From: Sipunculus nudus
Lineage: Eukaryota > Annelida > Sipuncula > Golfingiida > Sipunculidae
NCBI GenBank assembly: GCA_026874595.1
Contig: CM049322.1
Coordinates: 8,050,900-8,114,899 of the forward strand
Reading direction: 5' to 3'
Length of the DNA stretch: 64,000 nucleotides
Part shown: one piece after another, positions 13,026 through 22,769 of the stretch
Numbering within the stretch: position 1 is the stretch's first letter
Layout: each line of letters begins with the position of its first letter
Program-made: the position numbers and the translations under genes
The notes under the pieces: generated by a model
Told to the model about the DNA's origin: nothing
Database searches by the model: none
Seen by the model: only the letters and a program-made list of their open reading frames with translations

Positions 13026-16018
13026 CTGGCCCAGTTCATTCTGTAGGATCCTGAGAAATGCTTTCTGTAAACCAATTTCAGGAAACATAGTCTTCACATC
13101 CTCAAATTTTAGGCTCAAGAAAGCTTCTCCATCAATGAAGTTCTCTAAAAAAAAAATTCATTTGAATGGTGCATTCTACTACTCAAAGTGTCAAATTCAA
13201 ACTTGAAACAGTGAAAAGTATCAACACCCACTAATATTGTAAAATAAATAAAATTAACAACATGCCTTCTGTTGAATATAACATTAAACTGCATTATAAT
13301 AAGTAATTACTGACTACACAACCATAAATAATAGTACAAAGCATGTTGCATAACAATATTTATAGGTCTGATATCTTTTGAACATATATGCAGAAGGTAT
13401 ATCACATATTATAATACTACAAATAAAAGAGCAAACCGCTATTATAACTTATAAAGCTGTTATGATCATGTGTGGTGTTTGGATGGCCAGAAATAAAACC
13501 AATTGAAACAAGAATATAACCATACAAAACCATCAACAGTGTCTCACCAGAGCAAATCTCTCATCTTGGATCTTCTTGTCCATCTTACTTATTTGTAGAT
13601 ATTTTAAAATGGTGGTTTATCATGAAAAAGTATTAACTGTATTTGTAACAAGGCCTACAGACCCAATGTGTTTCTGGCATTATGCCAAAGTTGATAAAAT
13701 CTTGGCAAGAAAAAGAGCTATTGTTTACAAGGGTTTTTTTTCCAAGGTGATATATTCATCAGTTTTTTTTTTTAAATAAATTAACAATAATAAAAAGATG
13801 TTTATTACATGCAAAGTCAGACCGATTCTCACTTGGTTCAGACCAATTCGGGGGGGGGGGGGGGTTTAAGAGACCAACATATGGCTTGATAAAAATTTAT
13901 ATATACTGTTATATATACAAAGGGGATACAAGTACCGACCAATCTTTGTACTTTGGGTGATAACTGAGGTGTGTGATGTCACAAGACCCAGTTGAGGCTC
14001 TGTGAATAAAAGGGCCTACATCCCGCAGGCTTTGGTCAAGTACATATACTTGTACTTGGTACTTGAACTTAAGAACAAATATCTTGGTACTTGTACTTAA
14101 GAACAAATATCTGAGTACTTGTCCTGTACTTGTTCTTGGCAATTTTAACCAAGTACAGCCGTCGCTTGATTAAAACTGATATATATATACTATGGGAATA
14201 TGGGCAGAGATTCATCATTATACTTTGGGTGATAACTGAGGTGTGTGATGTCACAAGACCCAGTTGTGGCTCTATGAATAAATGGGCCTACATCCTACAG
14301 ACTTTGGTTATGTACATGTACTTGTACTTGGTACTCATACTTAAGTACAAATATCTGAGTACCTGTCCTGTACTTGTACTTGGCAATTTTAACCAAGTGC
14401 ACCCATCACTTGATTAAAACAGATACATATACTACAGGTATATGGGCAAAGATTCATCATTATATTTAGGGTGACCACTGAGGTGTGTGATGTTACTATA
14501 CCTAGTTGTGGCTCGGTGAATAAATGGGCCTACATCCTACAGACTTTGGTTGAGTACATGTACTTGGTACTGGTACTTCAGTACAAATATCTGAGTTCTT
14601 GTCCTGTACCTGTACCTGGCACTTTTAACCAAATACAGTCCCTGTACTGTACTTGCACTTGCAATAAATGTACTTGAAAAATCAAGTACTTGTCAAGAAC
14701 AAGATTTTAAAAACAAACAAAAAACTAATATCCTTTTACCATAAACTTCTTTGTTCTCACAGAAGCCAAATTATGCAACCTGTTCCATATCCAGTGAATG
14801 ATACAGATATAAACAATGTTTATTATACACAATAAAAGAACAATTAGAACAATTTGTGCATTTTCTTTATACAAATGAATTAAATGATATGTGTTTGTAC
14901 TTCATTACAGACTCCTGTACATGTACTTGAGTACACCTAAAAATTCTGTACTAGTACTTTGATTAATCCTTGCCAAAAATGTACTGGAAAAATCAAGTAC
15001 TAGTCCGAATACTAAGCTGAGATACTTGTACTGCACGGTACCTTAATTGTAAGTGTACCTGTTGTTGACCAAGGCCTGTCACCTGTCCCAGTGAGCTGGC
15101 CACAGCTAACAGTTGTTTCAGTCAGCAGGTACATACATGATACAGTCAGCAGGTATATATCATTTTTACTGCTAGCCTTGCATTCAGCCATGCAGGGTTA
15201 CCAAAACAGGTATGTTCATAATCCGTCCTTTTTATGAGACATGGCAAACAGGTGTTTCATTAAATGTTATTTCCTTGCAAATACTGAAATATTATTTTAT
15301 ATTACCAGCTGGTATCTTGTCCTCCATGGTACAGTTACTAACATGTTAACTGGTCTCTGATCTAGAGATTGCAGGTTTGAATCCTACTTAGGATGACTTC
15401 TTGTATTCATTGATATTTCATGTTAGTATAAATGGCATGATTGCAGGGATCATGATGTCTGGTAATATACTAGTGCTACAAGTACCTGCTCACCTTCACT
15501 AGTGAACAGCCGTGTAGCAGCTAGTAATATACAAGGGATTTAAATACATGAAAACAAACAACAAATTTCTTTAATTTTAACATTCCAAAATGTAGACAAG
15601 ATGCTGAACACTGTCAAAAGTAGGCCTACTGTGCATCAGTTTCATGTGCTGTCCGCTAGATAAATCAAATTTCGAGTGAATACACAAGAGCCACAACTTG
15701 GTGCGGGGGGGGGGGGGGGGAGTGGTGCTAAATCTATTGATGTGTTCACCACTATTAAACAAATACCTGTGCACCATATAAAGTAGCAAATTAGGTAATG
15801 TAATATATATATATATTTTAACAATGTGCTCACATGTTGTGAACACATTTCAAGTACTCATATGAACCATATTTAAATATAAATCACGATAATTAAATAC
15901 TGAGCCTACCTTTCAACCGCTTCTCAATCGCAGATTGCACGGCTCCGGCAAATTTCGTTCTTGCCCACTGACACACAGTATCGATGGTTGAATCAGACGT
16001 AATTTCGGTTTCTTCCAT
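13026..16018 (-). CDS. 5' SAM-domain module of the CACTA transposase (two exons)
   Basis: Exon 1 is 16018-15910. It starts MEETEITSDSTIDTVCQWAR and ends in phase 1 at a GTAGGC donor. Exon 2 is 13144-13026. It follows a T-rich tract ending in AG and reads ENFIDGEAFLSLKFEDVKTM, then ...LGQ at a phase-0 GTAATT donor. Together they give 76 residues with a SAM-like pattern (W, then IDGEAFL-L, then a late F-RIL). Exon 2 continues in frame into the zinc-finger exon at 13002. Because its donor is phase 0 it could also join the exon at 8729. SAM domains mediate protein oligomerisation. The ATG lies about 320 bases inside the element end, just after the subterminal repeats, with a TATATTT-like box about 100 bases upstream on the minus strand. 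Confidence 0.72.
13850..13864. repeat. Poly-G tract (15 Gs)
   Basis: Uninterrupted run of 15 Gs seen directly. Confidence 0.9.
13905..14650. repeat. Three-unit tandem repeat of about 240-270 bp
   Basis: Each unit runs 'TTTGGGTGATAACTGAGGTG... TGATGTCACAAG... AATAAATGGGCCTACATCC... TACTTGTACTTGGTAC... AATTTTAACCAAGT'. The phrase TGATAACTGAGGTGTGTGAT starts at about 13958 and 14230, and a diverged third copy near 14470. Confidence 0.85.
14640..15060. repeat. TACTTG-rich degenerate repeat
   Basis: Scattered GTACTTG, GTACTAG and AAAATCAAGTAC words continue the theme of the array to the left. The two TGTACT(T/G)GAAAAATCAAGTACT phrases near 14670 and 14983 are similar. Confidence 0.6.
15319..15397 (+). 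other. tRNA-like segment (SINE head or tRNA relic)
   Basis: The ends GTCCTCC and GGATGAC pair at 6 of 7 positions. An inner GTCTC/GAGAT stem has a seven-base loop, and GCAGGTTTGAATCCTAC resembles a T arm with a pol III B box. The anticodon loop has G instead of T at position 33 and the D region is too long, so this is not a normal tRNA. A tRNA-derived SINE head is most likely. Confidence 0.35.
15705..15720. repeat. Poly-G tract (16 Gs)
   Basis: Uninterrupted G run inside the first intron of the transposase gene. Confidence 0.9.
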
Positions 16019-16139
16019 GACTTTGTGAGGCAGCAGAACATTAAAAAACAGTTGCAGCGTTCCGTCAGAACATTTTCTTCCTTCCGAGACTTCTCCCGCC
16101 CGTTATTGAAAAGGACAAATATAACGCCCGTTGTGACTT

Positions 16140-16339
16140 ATGTCGCACCAGAAAACGCTTGTAAAACACGTTTGAGACGTGTGTACTTCTTGTAAACACG
16201 TTTCTGGTGTTTCGATCACGGAAAATTTTCATGAGCTGAGTTCCAGGTGTTTCGAAACATGTCTATTGTTCAAACGTGTTTCTATATGAAACACCACCAT
16301 GGATTTTAAAACACTTGCGAAACGGCACTTTTTAGAGTG
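16140..16339. repeat. Right subterminal repeats and terminus of the CACTA element
   Basis: Words AAACACGTTTGAGACGTGTG, AAACACGTTTCTGGTGTTTCG, GGTGTTTCGAAACATGTC and AAACGTGTTTC echo the left end. The element ends ...TTTTTAGAGTG at 16339; its reverse complement begins CACTCTAAAAAG. Confidence 0.8.
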
Positions 16340-16950
16340 CAACCTTCATATAATTGTGTCATTAATTAATACTAAAATAGTTCAGCCAGCCTTCCTTGTA
16401 ATGTATTATCTATTAATATTAATTTTTTTGCAAGCCTCCATTGTTTGAAGCGCAATCTGTCATATTTGGGATAAAATAAACCGATGTTTAGTTACAAAAT
16501 AATGGACGGGTAAGATAAGCTAGAAATGCTATGGCAGCATGACAATATTGTCAATCTTTCCTTCAAATGATTAAAGTAAAATTATACTTTTTTCTGTATA
16601 GGCCTAGTTCCTTTCTGGGTCTCTGTTTTTTTTTATCTAATTTCACTTCACGAAATCGGTGTTAACTCGAACACAACAGTTGATTATTACGCGCAGTGCG
16701 CATGTTCGTGGAAATAGTGGGAGGGGATAAAACGCTATTATTTTCTTTGTCAAATCTGACAGACCCCCGGTTCTCCGAGAGTTTGGTAGTTTTTCTCAGT
16801 TCCGTATTTAACATACAACGCAAACGCAAGCATTCAGACATTAGAAGTTTCTTCTTTCAAAGGCAGTAACGGCCTTTTGTGGGTAAGACCTTTACCTAAG
16901 GCTCTAGTGCAGAGGATTGTTCAAACAAAATATGAGCCAAAGCACTATAA
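16340..16950. other. Flanking DNA, possible 5' non-coding exon
   Basis: Mostly AT-rich. From about 16680 the sequence becomes less AT-rich, and a donor-like GTAAGACC follows GGCCTTTTGTGG at 16881-16882. No ATG is seen in the 100 bases before it. A 5' untranslated exon for the 17478-17675 frame is possible but unsupported. Confidence 0.25.
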
Positions 16951-17176
16951 CTCAAAATAACCCATGGACACACTCAAATAAACCCATGGACACACTCAAA
17001 TAAACCCATGTACACTCAAATAAACCCATGGACACACTCAAATAAACACATGGACACACTCAAACCAACCCATGGACACACACAAATAAACCCATGGACA
17101 CACTCAAATAAACCCATGGACTCACTCAAACCAACCAATGGACACACTCAAATAAACCCATGGACACACTCAAATT
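16951..17176. repeat. 22-bp minisatellite
   Basis: About ten copies of CCCATGGACACACTCAAATA plus two bases, with small changes (TGTACACT, CCAACC). Confidence 0.95.
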
Positions 17177-17477
17177 AAGTAAGAGTGACTTTAACGCCAA
17201 CTATATGTGTGTTTTATTTCTATGTGAATAGAACTTTTGAATCATATTCATGTTTGTTATTTATTTTTCTTTATATATTAAATCTTAAATTAAACAGGGA
17301 CAACCACTTAACATTTACTTAAAATACCCATATTATCGCCTGCGTTAATCTTGGCAGACTTTTGTACAAGTATCCCGCTAACACGACCACCCCGCTAACA
17401 CGACGATTTATATATATATACCTTTACAAATAATTATAGATAAAGAGATACATTGATATATTATATATACATTGCAG

Positions 17478-17675
17478 GTGTTTTATATAAAAGGTGAAGA
17501 TGACGCTGATGCTGACTTTCTGGCCGTTTTCGGCTGCTCGTCAGCTTTAACTTTGGCGTGTGTTTGTGAGAATGGGTGGGCGCGTCTTAACGCGAGGAAT
17601 CAAACTGGGATCATGAGAGGCGTCCTCCAGTCAATGACCGGGCGACCAAACGGGAAGATCATCTACACGTTCTAG
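17478..17675 (+). CDS. Orphan terminal-exon candidate, unknown product
   Basis: After a good acceptor (ATTGCAG, 17471-17477) a 65-codon frame reads VFYIKGEDDADADFLAVFGC and ends GRPNGKIIYTF before TAG at 17673. AATAAA follows only a few bases later (17679-17684). The stretch is clearly less AT-rich than its surroundings and has two cysteines in CVC. No family was recognised. No upstream coding exon was found, so it may be the last exon of a decayed or very short gene. Confidence 0.35.
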   Translation: MFYIKGEDDADADFLAVFGCSSALTLACVCENGWARLNARNQTGIMRGVLQSMTGRPNGKIIYTF

Positions 17676-17696
17676 ACTAATAAAGCTATGTCAGTT

Positions 17697-17699
17697 CTC

Positions 17700-17749
<50 letters not shown>
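17697..17749. repeat. CT microsatellite
   Basis: (CT)n interrupted by one TATCT near its start. Confidence 0.95.
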
Positions 17750-17753
<4 letters not shown>

Positions 17754-17835
17754 TCGTACTGAACTAGATTTTACTCATCTTATCTGACTGTGTGAGACCA
17801 TAACCTTTGTCGTTGATAATTATACTATTATAATA

Positions 17836-17900
17836 TTACTACTACTACTACTGTAACTACTACTTTTACTGCTACTATCATTATTATAACTTCTACTACT
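17836..17900. repeat. ACT trinucleotide repeat
   Basis: (TACTAC)n with interruptions. Confidence 0.8.
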
Positions 17901-18313
17901 ATTTACTTCTACCATTTTATTTATATAGAAATATTCAAACACATTGCAATTGAACACACTGTCAATTCCTTTACGCGGAAAAGCCGGTTTAATGTGAGGT
18001 TGGTTTTAAGATATTTACATAAAAATGTTTGAGTGAAATCATGATTTGTCATTTTAGTATAAAAAAGTTTTATCAGGAATTAAATCAGGCGGGTCTCTGT
18101 ATCTGTTCCGCATCGTCTTGATCTCGTGGTTTAACTGCAAGTTGCAAAACAAATCAGACCCGCCTAAAGCGGAAATTTAATCTAAGCTCTTTGATTTTAT
18201 TTTTTTTTTTACATTTAGAATTCTTGGAAGTTTTTACAAGTGACACTTGTCTCATAATTATAATATGACGTGTAGTTATAAGCTGAGAGTTGACATCGTT
18301 ACACGGTTATATA

Positions 18314-19432
18314 CACTCTGAGAAAAACGGGTTCCAACTAGAACCCAAAAGGGTTCTTCAGAGTGGACTGAGTGGGCAACCTTAAAAGGTTCTTAGTGGA
18401 AGCCCATGTGTAGGGTTCTTTATAGTACCTTCAAAGCAGTTTTATTTAAGAAAACAGTCAAGGCTGTCCTATTAAACGTCTATGATAAATTAATTACGTC
18501 ATATGTCCATGCATATTTGATAGAGTGTTGATAGATATGCAAAAAAATATAAAATCATGTCTCAAAGAAGGTGGGTAACTGCAAGGATCATAGCTGAATT
18601 CATATATATATACTTTTATCCTTTGAATGTGATAAACCTTGGAGGCGAAATAAAAATACTTTTTAAGAAAACACATTTCTATTTAGATGTAAAGATCAGT
18701 CTGTGAAAAAAGAGCAATTACAAAAAGCATTAGCTAATATATGCACGTAAATGATGTAAATGACATTGCTATACAAAGTTCACGAACACCTCACACAGTT
18801 CCGAGTCGTTATCTTACACTTAAATAAATTCCCTTGTTATCGTTCAGCGTAGAGCTTTCATACTTCATGCAAATGTTGTGTTTTACCTGCAAGAATTTCA
18901 GTTTTCGTGGTATAAACCAACAATGAAATTGAATATTTCGCTCTGTCTCTCTCATCTGCACACATCAAATAAGAATCTAACATCCACGATGCGCAGACTG
19001 TTCTGTTTTTTTGTGGGTTTGATATCCGGTGAACGTCAAGAATATATTTTCGATGAATTATTTGTGTGTATCTGTTTATCTCTTGTGAGTCCAGGTCTTC
19101 TTGTGTAGTAATTCTGTAGAAATAATACTTGTCTGCATTACAAAATAAATTATATGAAATCGCAGCAACATATAATCGATACGCAACAGATGATGAAACA
19201 AGTCTTGTACGATGTTTGTATGGGGATTACAGCTGGTACGCCTTGGTGAGCGATTCAAACGTATTCCAACCCATAGGCAAATAGTCTAAACACTGCGATG
19301 GTCGATGGTCGAACTCATCTCTGATTCCGTGTCAATATATCCCTTAATTACGTGATGCATACTAGGTTAGGAAAGGTATACGGAGAATCGATCTGTAAAA
19401 TAAGAGGTGTGATTACCTTTTTTCTTAGAGTG
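18314..19432. mobile_element. Non-autonomous terminal-inverted-repeat element with CACTCT ends
   Basis: The left end CACTCTGAGAAAAACGG and the right end, read in reverse, CACTCTAAGAAAAAAGG match over about 16 bases. Both ends are flanked by TA. No transposase frame lies inside. The CACTCT terminus resembles the big CACTA element next door, though TA flanks would also fit a mariner-type element. The left end folds into a nested hairpin. Confidence 0.65.
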
Positions 19433-19533
19433 TACGTACATTAACACGGTTTTCTTATCATTTGTATTTAAAATTAAAATTGACGGGAATCAGTGAAAAC
19501 AAAAGTACATAGAAACTTTTCCACATATATATT

Positions 19534-19628
<95 letters not shown>

Positions 19629-20119
19629 TCTTTTCCCCCTTTGTCATCGTACATTTAATTTTGCATGCATGTTAACCGAGCTGTATACAACATTTAAAAA
19701 TATCGTACATAGACCTCAATAACTTTAGGTTACCATGAATGCCTGACTGGACTTGGGAATAATCTGGATACTGCACATTTTTTCCTTTGGTCTGAGCAAC
19801 CGTGGGAGAGAAACGCCCTTGAGCGTTGGAGGGAACCTTGCTATAACTGTCAAAACAAAGACTTACAACTTCCAAAAAAATTAAATTGATTATGTATTGT
19901 AACAATTGTTAAGGAATAAAAGTAGGTGTCATAGTGGGTACTTGCATTTATTAAGTAATATCTCATTAGTATTAAACATAATAAACAATGAAATCAAATA
20001 TTTGAAACTAAAATAACCTGACCTATCTACCAATGCTGCTTCGAGATCAAGTGTGGAAGCGAGTGTTCTTTTATCATTGGCTCATCAGTATTCCGCCTGA
20101 GGCTAAGCCGGTTTGTAAA
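19433..20119. other. Intergenic DNA with a GA microsatellite
   Basis: A TA run passes directly into (GA)n at 19549-19622. No gene recognised in the rest. Confidence 0.6.
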
Positions 20120-20730
20120 AATCGGCGGCTAGCGGCTTAAGAAATTAATCGGCGGCGGCTTGCTCATAAAATAAACGGCAGTGGCAGGCTGATAAAATAA
20201 ACGGCGGCGGCTTGCTGATAAAATAAACGGGGGCGCTTGCTGGTATAAGATAAACTGCGACGGCTTGCTGATAAAATAAACGGCGGTGGCTAGCTGATAA
20301 AATTAACGGGGGCGGCTTGCTGATAAGATAAACGGCGACGGCTTGCTGATAAAATAAACGGCAGCGGCTTGCTGATAAAATACACGGCGGCGGCTTGCTG
20401 ATAAAATAAACGGCGCCGGCTTACTGATAAAATAAACGGCGGCGGCCTGCTGATAAAATACACGGCGGCTGCTTGCTGATGAAATAAACGGCTCGGGTTG
20501 GCTGAAAATATACACGGCGACGGCTTGTTGATAAAATAAACGGCGGCGGCTTGCTGTTAAAATTAACGGGGGCGGCTTGCTGATATGATAAACGGCGACG
20601 GCTTGATGATAAAATAAACGGCGGCGGCATGATGATAAAATAAACGGGGACGGCTTGCTGATATGATATACGGCGACAGCTTGCTGATAAAATAAATGGC
20701 GCTGGCTTCCTTATAAAATAGTTGACAGCG
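20120..20730. repeat. GC-rich 26-bp minisatellite
   Basis: More than twenty copies of CGGCGGCTTGCTGATAAAAT plus AAA and a variable CGG run. It stays open in two overlapping minus-strand frames of 70 and 107 codons that repeat 'SKPAPFILSASRRR', a by-product of the unit. Confidence 0.9.
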
Positions 20731-21361
20731 CCTCCATGGCGCAATTCAGTGGCGGCTTCCAGGTCTGTATATCATCCTACAGCACAATTGTCTATGCAAG
20801 AAAAATATTGATATATTTTACATAAACTGAATACTATTCCTTGAAGAAAAACAATTTTTTCTGTTATTTTTTTTTCACAAAAAAACATGAGGTTGTGTGA
20901 TTTGTTAAAAAAAATGGCACTGTCCATTAGCACTATCAACACGGCAGTGACGTCACACACTGTGAAAACCCCTTTTGCTGAAAATTCTAGATATCATCAA
21001 AAGATAAGTATTTTTGCCTCTGTCAGCCTGAAATTTTCAGGAAAGAATAAAAACAACAAGCATTGCTAGATTTAAGTAATTTCTAAATTTTGCCTATGAC
21101 GTCACACTTTGCCCCAGTCTCTCTTCTTGATGCAAGACACCATGCACATTACATCACCACGTGCTAATAAGTTTGCCTAACCTTCCTTCTGCTATCACCC
21201 TCAGTTATATTTATAAATTTGATAAGGTGAAGGTCAGCCAAGCTGACATGGAGACCTGCCGGAGGCTTAGGATTCTTGAAGCGAATTGTCCAAGTGGCAT
21301 GGCCTATTTCTGCTGGCTGGAGGTCCCAAACAAACAAACAAACAAACACGACAGATTTTGT

Positions 21362-21365
<4 letters not shown>
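20731..21365. other. Intergenic DNA, no gene seen
   Basis: Ends in a (CAAA)n run at about 21327-21350, which could be a retroposon tail. The 160 bases before it are less AT-rich but unrecognised. Confidence 0.4.
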
Positions 21366-21410
<45 letters not shown>

Positions 21411-21421
21411 TTATATATATA
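21366..21421. repeat. TA microsatellite
   Basis: (TA)n tract seen directly. Confidence 0.95.
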
Positions 21422-22747
21422 TGGTCATCTTTAGTTTATGTTTGTTTTACTGAGATGTAGGGATATTTTTGGTATATCTGTGTGTATGGGTTTGCGTGTA
21501 TGTGTGTAAATGTATGTGAATATTTAGTTTATTCTCGAAACATACAAACATTGCTTACAATCATATATTTCAGTTATATAAAACCAAAAAAGCCGGCACT
21601 GGCAATGAGTAAGATCACGCTCCGGTCGGGTTGTCCTTTCCACAGTTGTGTTATTTCTCAGGATGAACGCATGGGGGCACTCCAGTATCGGGCACAAGAC
21701 CCCATGTTGTACATTTATTATTTATATATTATGTCCGGGTCAGGGGAATGTTATTCTCTATAGATAAATAAAATGAATATAAAAAGTGCAAGGTGTAATT
21801 TATGAGTTTATATACCCGATCATGTCGGCATCAGTCTACTTTGCCGTGTTATTTTTTATTCTTCCAAGCCAATTCGTTCCCTCCGCTAGGAGATACGTCC
21901 GCCCCGTTCATTCGTGTGTTGGTTTGCTTTTTCTCATATTAATCACGCCATCATCAACGGAATCTCGTGAAAGTTTAAGGTCAGTCCCGGAATGGGCAAA
22001 GGGAGATTCGATTAGATTGTGGACCTGGCACATGACCAGGATTCAGGAACTTCATTAAGGAATATTCACAAATGTAGAGTCAATTATGCACAAATGAACT
22101 TGAGAATACGGGCTGACTAAGTGAATGCAAACACATGGCTGAGGATTGCTTTCCGTAAACGATCTCTAGTTTCGTGTACTTTTATTCTATGTCCCTGACG
22201 TAGCATACAATCAACATATCTCCGGCGGATGTTATACAAGTACATTTCTGGTGTCCAATGATAGTAAACATATAGTCCTGCAGGTGAAGTCCTTGTGGTT
22301 AGTACCTTGACCGGGGTATCAGAGAGTGGTTTGTATGGGACGCAAACCATTACCGTTGGACACTAGTTCAAATCTCTCGCATTACACCACCAAGGTCTGA
22401 CTGTGAGGTTTCAACCTTTTTGTTCTTTATTAGGAAGCTTTTATGGTTTTTGTTTTCTTTTTCACATCTGAGCACGGGGTTGCGTGTTTATAGTAAAACT
22501 CAGTGATGCAGTCAAGTCCTCACCACCCTGGTCCGAGTTCAGGCCATTCGAGTCTAATTCAGAGTCCTTGAGGTTCGAGTCCAAGTTCACCTTCTTTGGG
22601 CCCGAGTCATTTGGAACCTGGGCCAAAGTCCGAGTCCGAGCCAAATACAAACATCCTTGAAATCCAATATAAGTAGAAATATCAGATCATCATGAACATT
22701 TCAAAGTTAGTTCACACATACTTGTTCGATAATGGTTGATTTCATTT
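21422..22747. other. Intergenic DNA with a GAGTCC-type degenerate repeat
   Basis: At about 22530-22645 words such as GAGTCCGAG and GAGTCCTTGAGGTTCGAGTC recur. Nothing else recognised. Confidence 0.5.
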
Positions 22748-22769
22748 TTTGCTCACAATGGTGAGCAAA
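22748..22769. repeat. Perfect hairpin
   Basis: TTTGCTCAC, loop AATG, GTGAGCAAA. Confidence 0.8.

Larger units (their letters stand above)
13145..15909. other. Large first intron of the transposase gene
   Basis: About 2.77 kb. It holds a 15-G tract, a long tandem array (13905-14650), TACTTG-rich DNA, a tRNA-like segment and another 16-G tract, all listed separately. The rest (13145-13849 and 15400-15700) shows nothing. Confidence 0.6.
1..16339 (-). mobile_element. Large CACTA/EnSpm-type DNA transposon, autonomous-looking, left tip cut by window edge
   Basis: The right end reads, on the minus strand, CACTCTAAAAAGTG (16339-16326), a CACTA-type terminus. The window itself opens with AAAAAG, as expected if the matching left end lies about six bases upstream. 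Arrays of a short motif like AAACATGTTTC or AAACACGTTT lie just inside both ends (1-310 and 16150-16320), which is the usual subterminal layout of CACTA elements. Between them all coding parts run on the minus strand: SAM exons, a C2H2 plus DDE transposase and a SAMD3-like protein. At over 16 kb it is long because its introns have taken in other repeats. Element class is supported by gene content and ends together. The exact left end and the target-site duplication cannot be seen. It could be a recently active copy with one damaging frameshift. Confidence 0.82.

Noticed and set aside
16951-17176. Regular short repeats considered as a CRISPR array
   Set aside because: The 22-bp units are directly adjacent with no unique spacers, and the genome is animal.
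20303-20744. Minus-strand frames of 70 and 107 codons
   Set aside because: Produced by a 26-bp minisatellite; frame and sequence follow the repeat unit.
22255-22390. tRNA or SINE-like segment (TGGTTAGTACC and AGTTCAAATCT words)
   Set aside because: No acceptor stem pairing was found and the B box differs at several positions.
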